From: Candidatus Celerinatantimonas neptuna
GTDB lineage: Bacteria; Pseudomonadota; Gammaproteobacteria; Enterobacterales; Celerinatantimonadaceae
DNA: 64,000 nucleotides
Assembly: GCA_911810475.1 (NCBI GenBank)
Contig: OU461276.1
Coordinates: 1,145,501-1,209,500 of the forward strand
Reading direction: 5' to 3'
A program made the position numbers and the translations under genes. The notes below the pieces were generated by a model. That model did no database searches. It was not told where the DNA came from and worked only from the letters and a program-made list of their open reading frames with translations. Below are positions 20,683 to 31,300 of the stretch, piece after piece; position 1 is the stretch's first letter, and each line of letters begins with the position of its first letter.

Positions 20683-21879
20683 ATGGATAACCGACCACTT
20701 CCCCGATTTTTAACCATGCAAAACCCAATACAGCATTATGCCTGGGGTAGCACATCCGCTTTAAAGACCTTATTTGGTATCCCTAATCCAGAACATCAAC
20801 CTCAAGCGGAAATTTGGATGGGAGCCCATCCTAAAGCCAGCTCCTGTGTCACCGTTGGTGGACGAACAATCTCGCTTAATGAATTTATTGCTCAAAATCC
20901 ACAAACCATTCTGGGCGAACAAACAGCCAAAGAATTCGGTGAGCTGCCTTATCTGTTTAAAGTTCTCTGTGCAGCTAAAGCGCTTTCAGTTCAGGTTCAC
21001 CCAAGTAAAGAACAGGCAGAAAAAGGATTTCAAAGGGAACAACAATCTGGAATTCCGCTTAACTCAGCACAGAGAAACTACAAGGACCCTAACCACAAGC
21101 CTGAACTTGTCTATGCATTAACACCATACCAGGCTATGAATGGATTCCGCTCTATCGATGAAATCGTTACACTGTTTAATGAATGCCAGTTAAGTGAAAT
21201 TAAACCGGCAATTGCAGCCCTGGAGAATGATCCGACACCTCAGTCGCTCGCTACATTTTTTAAAGCCGTGCTTTCTTTAGAAGGTGAAGTTCGCAGCCAC
21301 ACACTGAGTCAACTCCACTTACACAGCCAAAAACATCTCGATGAACCGCATTACGCTCTCATCGACGAGTTATTTAAACAATACCCGGATGATATAGGCG
21401 TATTAGCCCCACTAATGCTTAATGTCGTTTTACTCCAACCAGGTGAAGCCATGTTCCTGTATGCCGGAACCCCTCATGCATATGTCAAAGGAACCGGCTT
21501 AGAAATTATGGCTAATTCCGATAATGTATTACGGGCCGGATTAACCCCCAAACATATCGATATCGATGAATTACAAGCTAATACCCGGTTCGAAACGCAC
21601 CCTATCGATGCAATCCGCTTAGCCGGTCAGCCAATAAAAGATGGCTATGACTACCCTACTCCGGTAGATGATTTTTGTTTTTCACACTTTAGCAAACCGT
21701 CAGTGACCATCAAAACCCGCGGCGCCGAGATCATCTTCGCCATCGATCAGGATATCACCTTACAATACAAAGGCGCAGAGCAACTGATTATCCATCGCGG
21801 TGAATCAGCATTTATTCCAGCCACCACCGATGAATATCGGTTGCAAAGTCAGGGACAGGTTGCAAGAGCCTATAACTAA
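20683..21879 (+). CDS. manA: Mannose-6-phosphate isomerase, class I
   Basis: Interconverts mannose 6-phosphate and fructose 6-phosphate. The 398-residue zinc enzyme has the N-terminal block IQHYAWGS, zinc ligands in SVQVHPSKEQA, the glutamate in HKPELVYAL and the histidine in GTPHAYVKG. ATG at 20683 is nine bases after AAAGG; an ATG at 20674 directly abuts that site, so the later one is preferred. No mannose PTS or capsule genes are adjacent. Confidence 0.94.
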   Translation: MDNRPLPRFLTMQNPIQHYAWGSTSALKTLFGIPNPEHQPQAEIWMGAHPKASSCVTVGGRTISLNEFIAQNPQTILGEQTAKEFGELPYLFKVLCAAKALSVQVHPSKEQAEKGFQREQQSGIPLNSAQRNYKDPNHKPELVYALTPYQAMNGFRSIDEIVTLFNECQLSEIKPAIAALENDPTPQSLATFFKAVLSLEGEVRSHTLSQLHLHSQKHLDEPHYALIDELFKQYPDDIGVLAPLMLNVVLLQPGEAMFLYAGTPHAYVKGTGLEIMANSDNVLRAGLTPKHIDIDELQANTRFETHPIDAIRLAGQPIKDGYDYPTPVDDFCFSHFSKPSVTIKTRGAEIIFAIDQDITLQYKGAEQLIIHRGESAFIPATTDEYRLQSQGQVARAYN

Positions 21880-21899
21880 TTCCCTGTTTTTTCTAAAGA

Positions 21900-21929
21900 G
21901 TCGGCATACGCTCATACGCCTATGCCGAC
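21900..21929 (+). terminator. Hairpin after manA
   Basis: GTCGGCATA (21900-21908) pairs exactly with TATGCCGAC (21921-21929), starting 21 bases beyond the manA stop. No T-run follows, so it may be a processing or weak termination site. Confidence 0.45.
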
Positions 21930-22023
21930 GACGATAGCGATCTACCTGGTGTTCATAACCTTAAACAGAACAGTCGCACTTCCCCACATGCGCTATTACT
22001 GTACATTCAGTTAAAAAAATAAC

Positions 22024-22040
22024 CGCACCAATATGGCGCA
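22024..22040 (+). promoter_or_regulatory. NtrC enhancer site 1 (amtB)
   Basis: CGCACCA-ATA-TGGCGCA matches the NtrC palindrome TGCACCA-N3-TGGTGCA at 12 of 14 positions. It is centred about 175 bases before the predicted sigma-54 start. Confidence 0.65.
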
Positions 22041-22057
22041 CAAAGATGAGACACAAG

Positions 22058-22074
22058 TGCATTAATTGAGTGCA
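22058..22074 (+). promoter_or_regulatory. NtrC enhancer site 2 (amtB)
   Basis: TGCATTA-ATT-GAGTGCA matches the NtrC palindrome at 10 of 14 positions. Its centre is 34 bases from site 1, about three helical turns, as in the paired glnA enhancers. Confidence 0.55.
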
Positions 22075-22181
22075 GTATGTTTTCATACTACATTGCAATT
22101 CCTATCGACAAACTAAGATTTCTTTCCATAAATCTATATTTTCCAATAGATAACAAAAGGTTAATAAAAAATAATTGATTC

Positions 22182-22196
22182 TGGCATATGTTTTGC
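22182..22196 (+). promoter_or_regulatory. Sigma-54 promoter of amtB
   Basis: TGGCATATGTTTTGC has the invariant GG and GC separated by exactly ten bases, matching TGGCAC-N5-TTGC closely. Transcription should begin near 22208, leaving a leader of about 180 bases before amtB that contains no glnK. Confidence 0.75.
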
Positions 22197-22389
22197 GAAA
22201 GTTTCAGCGATGAATAATAAATGACTTTGAGACTTGCCCATTCGCGTCGGTCAAAACGTTAAATGAAAAGGTATTTCAAGGTCATAGGCCTGTTTAGTCA
22301 CACACTTTATTACCAAACGGCCACTGGTTCCCAATACGGCAACCAGCAATGCTACCATTGAACTCAATATAAAAGATGGATGAATTTAT

Positions 22390-23673
22390 ATGATGAAACT
22401 CTTAGCCAAGTCGACCTTAGCGGCTATCGCACTATTGCCAGCCATGGCAATGGCGGGTACTGCCACCGCAAGCGGTGCAGACAACGCCTTTATGATGATT
22501 TGTACTGCACTGGTTCTATTTATGACTGTACCGGGTATTGCACTTTTTTATGGTGGATTGCTTCGCTCAAAAAATGTCTTATCGATGTTAGCCCAAGTCA
22601 TGGTGACATTCGCCTTAATCTGTGTGCTCTGGTTCGTTTACGGATACAGTCTGGCATTTACCACCGGAGGCTCTTTCTTCGGTAGCTTCGATGCATTCTT
22701 ACTCAAAGGAATCACACCTGATTCAGTTTCAGGCTCGATTTATGAGTTTATTTTCGTTGCATTCCAATGCTCATTCGCCACAATTACCGTTGCATTGATC
22801 GTTGGATCATTTGCTGAACGAATCCGCTTCTCGGCTGTGCTGATTTTTGCTGCATTATGGTTCACTTTTGCCTACCTGCCAATTGCTCATATGGTTTGGG
22901 GGGGAGGTTATCTGGCCAATGACGGAGCCCTTGATTTTGCAGGCGGAACAGTCGTTCATATTAATGCAGCAACAGCAGGTCTGGTTGGCGCTTATTTAGT
23001 TGGTAAACGAACTGGCTTTGGTAAAGATTCATTCAAACCTCATAACCTGCCAATGGTCTTCATTGGTGCAAGTATCCTCTATATCGGTTGGTTCGGCTTC
23101 AATGCAGGAAGTGCCGTATCAGCAAATGCAATTGCGGGCTTAGCTTTCCTTAATACCGTCATTGCAACTGCCGGAGCGATTCTTTCATGGATCTTCGCTG
23201 AATGGTTCATCCGCCAGAAACCTTCATTACTGGGTGCTTGCTCTGGCTGTATCGCAGGTCTGGTTGCGGTTACACCAGCGGCAGGATTTGTCGGTGTCGG
23301 TGGGGCTCTGATTATTGGTTTAGTTGCAGGTGTTGCCGGCTTCTGGGGCGTTACTACCTTGAAAAAATGGCTCAAAGCGGACGATTCATGTGACGTCTTC
23401 GGTTGCCATGGTGTTTGTGGTATCGTCGGCTGTATCTTAACAGGTGTCTTTACTTCATCTTCACTGGGTGGTACCGGTTATGCAACCGGCGTAACTATGG
23501 CTCATCAGGTTGGCGTCCAGATCTTCAGTGTCTGTGTTACGTTAGTCTGGTCTGGTGTAGTCAGCTTCATCGCTCTTAAAATTGCTGACATGCTAGTTGG
23601 TTTGCGAATTGAAAAAGATAAAGAACAAGAAGGGCTGGATCTTAACAGCCACGGCGAAAACGCCTACAACTAA
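22390..23673 (+). CDS. amtB: Ammonium transporter
   Basis: Trimeric ammonium channel of the inner membrane. The 427-residue protein has a cleavable-type N-terminus (MMKLLAKSTLAAIALLPAMAMA) and eleven expected membrane segments. D182 lies in the substrate-site block NDGALDFAGG, and the pore twin histidines are H190 (TVVHINA) and H340 (DVFGCHGVCG). Transcription is evidently sigma-54/NtrC dependent. No glnK is adjacent, although the two genes are paired in most bacteria. Confidence 0.97.
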   Translation: MMKLLAKSTLAAIALLPAMAMAGTATASGADNAFMMICTALVLFMTVPGIALFYGGLLRSKNVLSMLAQVMVTFALICVLWFVYGYSLAFTTGGSFFGSFDAFLLKGITPDSVSGSIYEFIFVAFQCSFATITVALIVGSFAERIRFSAVLIFAALWFTFAYLPIAHMVWGGGYLANDGALDFAGGTVVHINAATAGLVGAYLVGKRTGFGKDSFKPHNLPMVFIGASILYIGWFGFNAGSAVSANAIAGLAFLNTVIATAGAILSWIFAEWFIRQKPSLLGACSGCIAGLVAVTPAAGFVGVGGALIIGLVAGVAGFWGVTTLKKWLKADDSCDVFGCHGVCGIVGCILTGVFTSSSLGGTGYATGVTMAHQVGVQIFSVCVTLVWSGVVSFIALKIADMLVGLRIEKDKEQEGLDLNSHGENAYN

Positions 23674-23695
23674 TCTATACGATTAATCTGTCTTT

Positions 23696-23725
23696 GAAGC
23701 CGGCATTATTGTCGGCTTCTTTTTA
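23696..23725 (+). terminator. Intrinsic terminator after amtB
   Basis: GAAGCCG (23696-23702) pairs with CGGCTTC (23713-23719) and is followed by TTTTTA. It starts 22 bases after the amtB stop. Confidence 0.85.
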
Positions 23726-23772
23726 TTGGGGATAACGACATTATTCCATGCGATTCAAAAACACGTCCTTAT

Positions 23773-24666
23773 CTATTCATCTTCCTGTTTCAGATACTCA
23801 GCAAACTCATTAATAAACTGACGCGCTCTCACTGATAACTGTTGTCTATTCGGATAAACCGCATGAATCGGTGCATAACCAAACTGATACTCAGGCAATA
23901 CCAGCTCCAACTGCCCAGCCTCTAAATACTCTTTAACCGCAAAATAAGGACATAACGCAAATCCAACTCCGCTACATGCCAGCTGCGCACTGGCACTTGC
24001 ACTGTTGATATAAACCGCAGGACGAAGATCTAGCACATACTCTTGCTGATCATTATAACAAGTCCAACGCTGTCGCTCCCCCCGAAGATTGGTATCAAAA
24101 ATCATTGGCATTCCCTTGAGATCATCCGGGGAATGAAACTCACCATCGCCAAGTAGCTTTCGCGAAGCGACAACAACAGTTTTACTCTGACCAATCTCTT
24201 TGGCAATCATGGTCGAATCCTGTAAAAGTCCAATCCGAATCGCTAAATCAAAACCCTGATTAATCAAATCAACAAACTGATCTGCCAGCATGACCTCAAT
24301 ATTCATCTTCGGATAACGCTGCATGAACTCTCCCATAAAGCCCATCATCACCCGTTCACCAAAGGTATTCGGAACAGATAATCGTAACCGACCAGCCATC
24401 TGCTGCTCTCCTTCAAGAAGACCAGCCTCTAGTTCACTGATTTCATCAATAATCTTCCGAGCCTGATGATAATAACTCATCCCCGCTTCAGTCAGCATAA
24501 ATCCCCGGGTAGAGCGGGAAATCAACCGAATATCCAACACTTCTTCGAGCTGGCGAACATGCGTACTCATGAGCGCTTTAGTCTTATTCAGTTTTGCAGC
24601 TGCCGCCGTATAAGACTTCAACTCGGCAACATGTACAAAACTATTCATCAGGTTCAGTTTGTCCAT
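23773..24666 (-). CDS. LysR-family transcriptional regulator
   Basis: DNA-binding regulator of 297 residues. The N-terminal winged helix-turn-helix reads NSFVHVAELKSYTAAAAKLNKTKALMSTHVRQLE in sections, followed by the linker helix and an effector domain from about residue 90. The start is ATG at 24666; the TTG three codons earlier is less likely. It is transcribed divergently from yqjG, so yqjG and itself are the likely targets, through the perfect palindrome at 24712-24728. The effector cannot be inferred. Confidence 0.9.
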   Translation of the reverse strand: MDKLNLMNSFVHVAELKSYTAAAAKLNKTKALMSTHVRQLEEVLDIRLISRSTRGFMLTEAGMSYYHQARKIIDEISELEAGLLEGEQQMAGRLRLSVPNTFGERVMMGFMGEFMQRYPKMNIEVMLADQFVDLINQGFDLAIRIGLLQDSTMIAKEIGQSKTVVVASRKLLGDGEFHSPDDLKGMPMIFDTNLRGERQRWTCYNDQQEYVLDLRPAVYINSASASAQLACSGVGFALCPYFAVKEYLEAGQLELVLPEYQFGYAPIHAVYPNRQQLSVRARQFINEFAEYLKQEDE

Positions 24667-24711
24667 TTTGTTCAATAATCCTAAACATTCATTTTATAAA
24701 AGCGGTCATTG

Positions 24712-24728
24712 TTCAATATTATATTGAA
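24712..24728. promoter_or_regulatory. Palindrome in the LysR-yqjG divergent region
   Basis: TTCAATAT-T-ATATTGAA is a perfect 17-base palindrome 46 bases upstream of the regulator's start codon. A role as its operator is inferred from position. Confidence 0.5.
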
Positions 24729-24935
24729 TGTAGACTGATATTTAATCGTCGTATATCTGGTGATCGTAAAAATCACCAAAACATCATCTCAAGGACAGCT
24801 AAAGATCGGCCGTCTTAACATCACGATGAATGGTCATCGAGCACGACTTTGGTACACGGAGCAGACACCGTTCATCATTTTTAATCCAGTACACAGTGGA
24901 ACGATCATTCTGATTTATCAAGGGGAAATAGAACA

Positions 24936-25877
24936 ATGTTAGTGAACGGGCAATGGCAGAAAAATTGGGACCCAGTCCAAAAATCCGATGAAAAAGGCCG
25001 CTTCATTCGCCAAACCAGCTCGTTTCGAACCCGGTTAAGTAAACACGAGGCAAAAGCACTGGCCGATGGTGAAAAACCATTGACACTTTATGCGGGTCTT
25101 ATCTGCCCCTGGGCCACCCGCACGCTGATTGCCCGTTCACTCTTTGGCTTAGAGAGATACCTGCCAGTTAAGATTGTAGCCCCCATCATCACGGATTATG
25201 GCTGGCAATTTACTGATTATTCTGACTCAACACCGCGATCAGAAGTCCAGTTCGATTATGCCCATCAGTTATACGTTAAAAGTGATGAAAAATTCACTGG
25301 CCGGGCAACCATTCCATTCTTATGGGATGACACAGAGCAACGTATTATCAATAACGAATCGGCTGACATTCTACAAATCTTCAACGACGATCTGAGGGTC
25401 ATTCACAACAGTCACTATCAGCTTCGTCCGCAGCAACATCTGGATGAAATCGGAACATTAAACAAAGCAATCTATGAACGTTTGAATAATGGTGTCTATC
25501 AGGCAGGATTTGCCATCACCGAAGAAGCCTATCAGGAAGCCTATGAACATGTATTTAGCATGCTAGACGAACTAGAGAACAGACTAGAAGGGCAACGCTA
25601 TTTATTTGGAGAGAATCTCAGCGAAACAGATATTCGGTTATTTGTCACACTGGTTCGCTTTGACGTAGCTTACTATGGGATCTTCAAAACAAATAAAAAA
25701 CGGATCAGCGATTATTGCAATCTGAGCCGTTATCTGGACAGCTTGCTGCAAATCGAGGCATTTGCCAAAAATACCAATATTAAGCATATCAAAGCGGGAT
25801 ACTATTCCATTAAAGCACTTAATCCCAACCAGATCGCCCCTAAAGGGCCTGAATTAGACTGGTTTAAATACCTATAA
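24936..25877 (+). CDS. yqjG: Glutathionyl-hydroquinone reductase (xi-class GST)
   Basis: Reduces glutathionyl-hydroquinones using glutathione. The 313-residue protein has the xi-class active-site cysteine in LICPWATRT (near residue 55), with a conserved N-terminal arm (FIRQTSSFRTRL) and a GST C-terminal domain (YLFGENLSETDIRLFVTLVRFD). GGGGAAATAGAACA precedes the ATG. The divergent LysR gene is the probable regulator. Confidence 0.93.
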   Translation: MLVNGQWQKNWDPVQKSDEKGRFIRQTSSFRTRLSKHEAKALADGEKPLTLYAGLICPWATRTLIARSLFGLERYLPVKIVAPIITDYGWQFTDYSDSTPRSEVQFDYAHQLYVKSDEKFTGRATIPFLWDDTEQRIINNESADILQIFNDDLRVIHNSHYQLRPQQHLDEIGTLNKAIYERLNNGVYQAGFAITEEAYQEAYEHVFSMLDELENRLEGQRYLFGENLSETDIRLFVTLVRFDVAYYGIFKTNKKRISDYCNLSRYLDSLLQIEAFAKNTNIKHIKAGYYSIKALNPNQIAPKGPELDWFKYL

Positions 25878-25891
25878 AACGGATGAGCAGA

Positions 25892-25925
25892 ATGGAACGA
25901 TTTGACAGCATTCGAATCGTTCCAT
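25892..25925. terminator. Convergent hairpin between yqjG and the DUF805 gene
   Basis: ATGGAACGATT (25892-25902) and AATCGTTCCAT (25915-25925) are exact inverted repeats with a 12-base loop, placed between convergent genes. There is no T-run on either side; it may still serve both strands. Confidence 0.5.
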
Positions 25926-25948
25926 CTATCTCAAAACGCGAGACAACT

Positions 25949-26350
25949 CTAAAAGCTTTTCAGCCCATCCATTGAAATCGGCTCAGCCAGTTTAGGATCC
26001 TTACCAAACCGGTTTAATCCTTTATTGCCATCTTTACACATCATGATCAAAAAAATGATATTTCCAATCACCAATAAAAAATTCAGGAGATACCACCAAC
26101 CACTATAGCCAATATCATGTAGACGTCTTACCGAAACAGCAATGCTGGGTATCAAAGTCAGCCACGGATACACCATAAAAAGAAATAATAGCAGACGATT
26201 GATATCCCCTGAAACAGAAGAACTCATTAATGCGATCTGTAAAACTACAATAATCAATAGATTGATGAATAAAAACATCCAATATTCTTTTCGCCTGGCC
26301 CGGCCAGAAAACACAAAATATTTCTTTAATACATCCCAATACCAACGCAT
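25949..26350 (-). CDS. DUF805 membrane protein
   Basis: Inner-membrane protein of 133 residues with the DUF805 layout. An N-terminal FSGRARRKEYWMF motif is followed by a hydrophobic helix (LFINLLIIVVLQIALM), then a second pair with LTLIPSIAVSVRRLHDIGYSGW between them, and a final helix (LLVIGNIIFLIMM) before GNKGLNRFG. E. coli YhaH and YhaI belong to this family. Function is not established. It converges with yqjG. Confidence 0.88.
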   Translation of the reverse strand: MRWYWDVLKKYFVFSGRARRKEYWMFLFINLLIIVVLQIALMSSSVSGDINRLLLFLFMVYPWLTLIPSIAVSVRRLHDIGYSGWWYLLNFLLVIGNIIFLIMMCKDGNKGLNRFGKDPKLAEPISMDGLKSF

Positions 26351-26495
26351 AACTCATCCCTAAGTTTATTTCTGATGACAGCATTTGCCGCAAAAAACAC
26401 CCGCCCAAGGTAAACAGCCCCCAGAACACTCATTTTTCCAGTCAAACGCTCATTATGCACAGACAAATCTGAAAAAATATCCCCCAAAAGAGCGA

Positions 26496-28316
26496 TTATT
26501 CACTTAACCGATTTGCTAATCCCGAAAAACGGGTCGTACAATGCTGACAGGCCCGCTTAAAACTCACTTCATCGGCAATCAGTGAAAACTGATTTCGGGC
26601 GCGCGTGATACCCGTATAAAGTAACTCACGACTGGGACTCCCGGCCCCATTCGGCGGCAATAACATCAAGACCCGGGTAAATTCAGATCCCTGACTCTTA
26701 TGAACCGTCATGGCAAAGACACTTTGATGCTCCGGCAGACGACTCGGCAAAACCCAACGGATCCCCTGTTCAGCTTCGCTGTCTTCAAATGCCACCATTA
26801 AGGTTCCATTGGTATGTTCGGCCATAATTCCAATATCCCCATTATAGAGCTGCTGATGATGATCATTACTTTCGACCATTAACGGCAACCCCACACACCA
26901 TCCAGTTGGTGCCTGAAGCAGACCTCGTTGATATAATTGCCGTTGTAAGCGCTGGTTGATCCCTTCTACACCAAAATCACCCTGACGCAAAGCCACCAAC
27001 AATTGAAACTGTTTAAACAACGAAAAGACTTCACTCATCGATGCACCGCGATAAAGCGCATCCAGATATAACTGACAGGACTGTTCAGAACTATCGAGCG
27101 CATAACGATAACTTTCTTCAGAAAGAGGATGCCAGTCGATATCGCTATACTGATCGTTATTGAGATAACGTAAGCCTTTGGAAGGCTCGCCCTGATTGAC
27201 CGCTCTGGCAAGCTGCCCAATCCCCGAACGCTCAGAAAAACGATAACTCTTTCTCAGCATCACCAGATTATCAGCTATCGGTAATGCTTTCACTTTTGCC
27301 TCTTGGGCACAAGGTGCGCCGCAACGCTGTAAATAATCTACCAATTTAGGGCTTTGTCCCTGATCGATAAACTGACAGATATCCGCCAATACAGCCCCGG
27401 CATCCACCGATGCCAACTGATCCCGGTCTCCTAACAACACCACGCGAGTTGTTGGAGTCAACGCATCGAATAACCGAGCCATCAACGGTAAATCAATCAT
27501 CGATGCTTCATCCACCACCAGCAAATCCAGCAATAATGGATTATGAGCATCATGGCGAAATTCCTGGCGGCCGGGAATCACCCCCAGCAAACGATGAATG
27601 GTACTCGCTCTGGCCGGAATCACCTGCCGGGCTTCTTCAGAACAATTTAACTCCATACGGGCTTTTAAGATCGACTCACTCAGGCGTGCAGCCGCTTTGC
27701 CTGTTGGTGCCACCAGCGCAATCTCTAATGCACGGCCCTGTTCTTTCAGAGATAGTTCCTGAAGCAGTGCCAAAAGGCGTGTTACCGTCGTGGTTTTACC
27801 ACAGCCCGGGCCACCACTAATCACCAACAGCCGCTGACAACAGGCCTGAGCAACCGCTACCCGCTGCCAGTCAACCTCGCCTTCCGTCTCTTTGCCAAAC
27901 AACCGGTTTAAGATCGGTTTCACTTTTGACGGTGCTGGAGGGCGAGCCAACCCCGTCACCGTCAGGCGATCCGCCAGCGCTTTTTCAAACTGCCAATAAC
28001 GATTGAGATAAATACGCGCTTTATCAAACACCAATGGCTGATGCTCGCCCACACAACATGATGGGCTCAGCGCATCGCTCCAGTTCATTTGTACGGGACA
28101 GTCTAATTCCTGCAATTTTTGTTCAAGCGCGAAAAGAGGCAGGCAGCTATGCCCGACACTGAGTGCGGCACTGGTCAACGCCCCAGCTAAAACCACCTCT
28201 TCACTGGCCCCACACCCGGCTAATAACTTGGCAAAATGCCAATCCAGAGCCCGCAACTGCCCCTCTTCACGCCATTGCGAAAGCATTTCCCAAAGCAGTG
28301 ATTTTTCACGAGCCAT
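26496..28316 (-). CDS. recD: Exonuclease V alpha subunit RecD
   Basis: 5'-to-3' helicase subunit of RecBCD, acting on double-strand breaks. From ATG at 28316 the protein has 606 residues, with Walker A in ISGGPGCGKTTTV, VVDEASMID, GDRDQLASV and the C-terminal VHKSQGSEF helicase motif. AGGGG sits six bases upstream of this ATG, whereas an ATG at 28322 directly abuts it. The start overlaps the end of recB by 11 bases. Confidence 0.96.
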   Translation of the reverse strand: MAREKSLLWEMLSQWREEGQLRALDWHFAKLLAGCGASEEVVLAGALTSAALSVGHSCLPLFALEQKLQELDCPVQMNWSDALSPSCCVGEHQPLVFDKARIYLNRYWQFEKALADRLTVTGLARPPAPSKVKPILNRLFGKETEGEVDWQRVAVAQACCQRLLVISGGPGCGKTTTVTRLLALLQELSLKEQGRALEIALVAPTGKAAARLSESILKARMELNCSEEARQVIPARASTIHRLLGVIPGRQEFRHDAHNPLLLDLLVVDEASMIDLPLMARLFDALTPTTRVVLLGDRDQLASVDAGAVLADICQFIDQGQSPKLVDYLQRCGAPCAQEAKVKALPIADNLVMLRKSYRFSERSGIGQLARAVNQGEPSKGLRYLNNDQYSDIDWHPLSEESYRYALDSSEQSCQLYLDALYRGASMSEVFSLFKQFQLLVALRQGDFGVEGINQRLQRQLYQRGLLQAPTGWCVGLPLMVESNDHHQQLYNGDIGIMAEHTNGTLMVAFEDSEAEQGIRWVLPSRLPEHQSVFAMTVHKSQGSEFTRVLMLLPPNGAGSPSRELLYTGITRARNQFSLIADEVSFKRACQHCTTRFSGLANRLSE

Positions 28317-31300
28317 CGACATCCCCTATTAGCATGTCCAGTTGATGAAGAAATGCTTCATCGGGTCTTGCAAAATAGACCCCTGTATCGAGATCATTCT
28401 GCCCGGTCATTCCCCGGATAAATAAATAATAAACTCCGCCAAAATGCCGTTCATACTCAAAATCAGGCAACCGCAGTCGCAGCAGGCGGAGTAGCGCAAC
28501 CGAATAAAGCTGATACTGAAAATCATAGCGGTGCTCAATCATCGCCTGCTCCATCGCCGGACGATTGTAATCATCATAGCTATCCCCAAGATGGTTCGAT
28601 TTATAGTCCAACACGTAATAACGCCCATCCACACAACAAATCAGGTCGATAAACCCTTTAAGCATCCCTTCTATCTGCTCAAACCGCAGTGGCGGCGCTT
28701 TTGCGCTTAATGGATCGTTCGCCTGTAAAAAGGGATTCAGCGTTTTAGTCGAAAGCCCGGCCAGCGGCATCGCAAACTCCATCTCAGCCAGTCTCTGCTC
28801 TGAAGCGACTTTGGCCAGACAAAATGCTTCACGAACGCCGCCATCGCTAAGAGGTGCCTCAAGAACCTGTGAGCGAAGCTGAATGACCACGTCAAGCCAC
28901 TGCTCGTCATACCCTGCTCTTGCCAGTAGCTCCGCCATCTGTATCCGAACCTCTTGCCTTGATGCCTGAAAATCAATCAACTCAAACACACTATGCAAAA
29001 AAGTCCCGGCTTTAGCGCCACGGGCAAAATGGAAAGGATCTAAAACCGTTTCATCCGCTCCGTGAGCCTCAATAACCACCTGATCCAACCAAGACATCTC
29101 ATCCGATGCATCATAATGTTGACGCTGACGGGATAAAGATGAGTAACTGGTCAGCGACCAGCGATGCGGCACACCACGCTGTATTAAACGGCAATTTAAT
29201 GTATCAGACGGCGCCGGCAATGATGGCAGTGGTTCAGGCCAGTCTGCAATAGCCATCTCCCAGCCAATCACCGGATACCGGGCCGTTAGCGCTTCCAGAG
29301 CATCAGTCAGTTGCTGTTTATGACCCGCTTGCGCATGCTGTAACAGAAAACCTAACGCGCTCTGATGGACCGTCGTTTTTTTTGCGCTGGACGTTCGGGC
29401 CAACGGGGCAACCCCCAGGGCACAGTGATATTTAGCCCGGGTCAGCGCAACATAAAGCAGCCTTAAGTCTTCCCCGAGCCGCTCTTCTTTGGCCTGTTCT
29501 TTCGCTTCATCACGACCATCTAAAGCCAGTGTCAAACGCCCGTCCCGATGATATATCGCCTCACTGGATTCACGAAAACTAAACGCGAACGGAACTAAAA
29601 CTAACGGGTATTCCAGCCCTTTACTTTTATGAATCGTGACGATCTGGACTAACCGGTCATCGCTCTCTAAACGTAACTGCTGTTCGTCTGCATCAACATC
29701 CGGTTCCAGTAACTGACGGGCAAACCAACGCAATAAAGCCGCTTCGCCATCTAACTGCTGACTCTGCTGCTGGAGTAATTCGCCAAGATGCAACAAATTG
29801 GTCAGTTGCCGCTCACCGGCCCGATCCCGTAACAGATGTCCTGCCATATCCTTCTGTTCTAACCAATGATACAACAGAGGTAACACCCCCCGTCTCCGCC
29901 AAATCCGCTGATAGCGCTGATACGTTTCCACACAAGCCTGCCAGCGCATCTCATCATGGCCAATCGTTTCTAATTCGACAAGGGAATACCCCAGTAACGG
30001 AGAGGCTAAAGCAGCATGGAGTAAGCGTTCATTAGTCGGTTGCAAAGCTGCGGCCAACTGCAAATACCACTGGTACCCTTCATCACTGGCAAACACACTA
30101 TCGCGACTGGCCCGCAATACATAAGGAATCGCTAATTGTCTGAGCGCCTGGGCAATCAACTGCCCTTCACGGTTGGTTCTCACCAGCACCGCAATATCAG
30201 CCGGAACCACAGCCCGGATGCCCCGGCAGCCTTCATCCAGCTGCCCGTCACAAAGCCAGGCCCTGATCCGTGCGGCACAATCTTTTGCCTGCATTGACCG
30301 GTAATCGCGGGATGTCAGCGCGTTAGTTGAACTCTCAGCCAATACGAAATTCAGTGCATTCTGGCTCTTGCCTTCCACCATTAATCCGGCCCGTTCCCGA
30401 AGCGAAGGGGCACTTTCAACCGGTGTAAACTGAATAGCATCCCGATAGATAAACGGATTTTCATACCAGCTAAACAACCCGTTAACCGCATCGACCATCG
30501 CACCGGATGAGCGATAATTAACCGGCAGCGTATAATGCGCACTGACTTGCTGTCGGGCCTGCATATAGGTGAAGATATCGGCTCCCCTGAAACCATAAAT
30601 CGCCTGTTTCGGATCGCCGATTAAAAAGAGCGCATGATCCTTATTGTCAGAGTGCCCATAGACGGTATCAAAAATGCGATATTGTTGCGGATCAGTATCC
30701 TGAAATTCATCAATCATCGCCACCGGATAATGGCTACGAATCGAGGTTGCCAGCACACCATCACTTTGATCATTAAGCGCCTCGGCCAACATACTTAAGA
30801 GATCATCAAAGCCAAGCTGTTGCTGCTGGGTTTTCAATTCGCCAAAACGGCCCCGGATCTGACGAATAAGCGGCCCCATAAGAATCGCTTTCAGATCACC
30901 ACCACCTTCTAGCAATGCATCAGTGGCCGTAATCAGAGGATGACGGGCCATCTCCCCCGATTTTGTTTTCGCCGAAAGCATATCAGAGCCAAAACGGCTC
31001 AGATTCTTCGGCAACGTTTCATCAACCGTATCATTTCGGGCAAACAATTCGATCTCATGAAGCCATTTAGGCAAATTGCTTTTTGAATAGCTGCGTTTGT
31101 CTAAATCGCTTTGCGAGAGCGCCTGGGCCAGGGTATCGCTTTGCGCCTGCCACTGTTGTTTAAATGCATCAATTTGCGCTAAGCGCTTCATAAACCATGT
31201 GACGGGGTCAACATCCAACGCGCTTTCGAGCTGAAGCTGCGGCTGGGCTAACACGCCCTGCAACTGGTCTAGCAACGCTTTAGGTTCATGCCAGAAGCTC

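Noticed and set aside
27410-27820. 136-codon plus-strand frame
   Set aside because: Antisense to the conserved RecD helicase core; proline-rich shadow without initiation signals.
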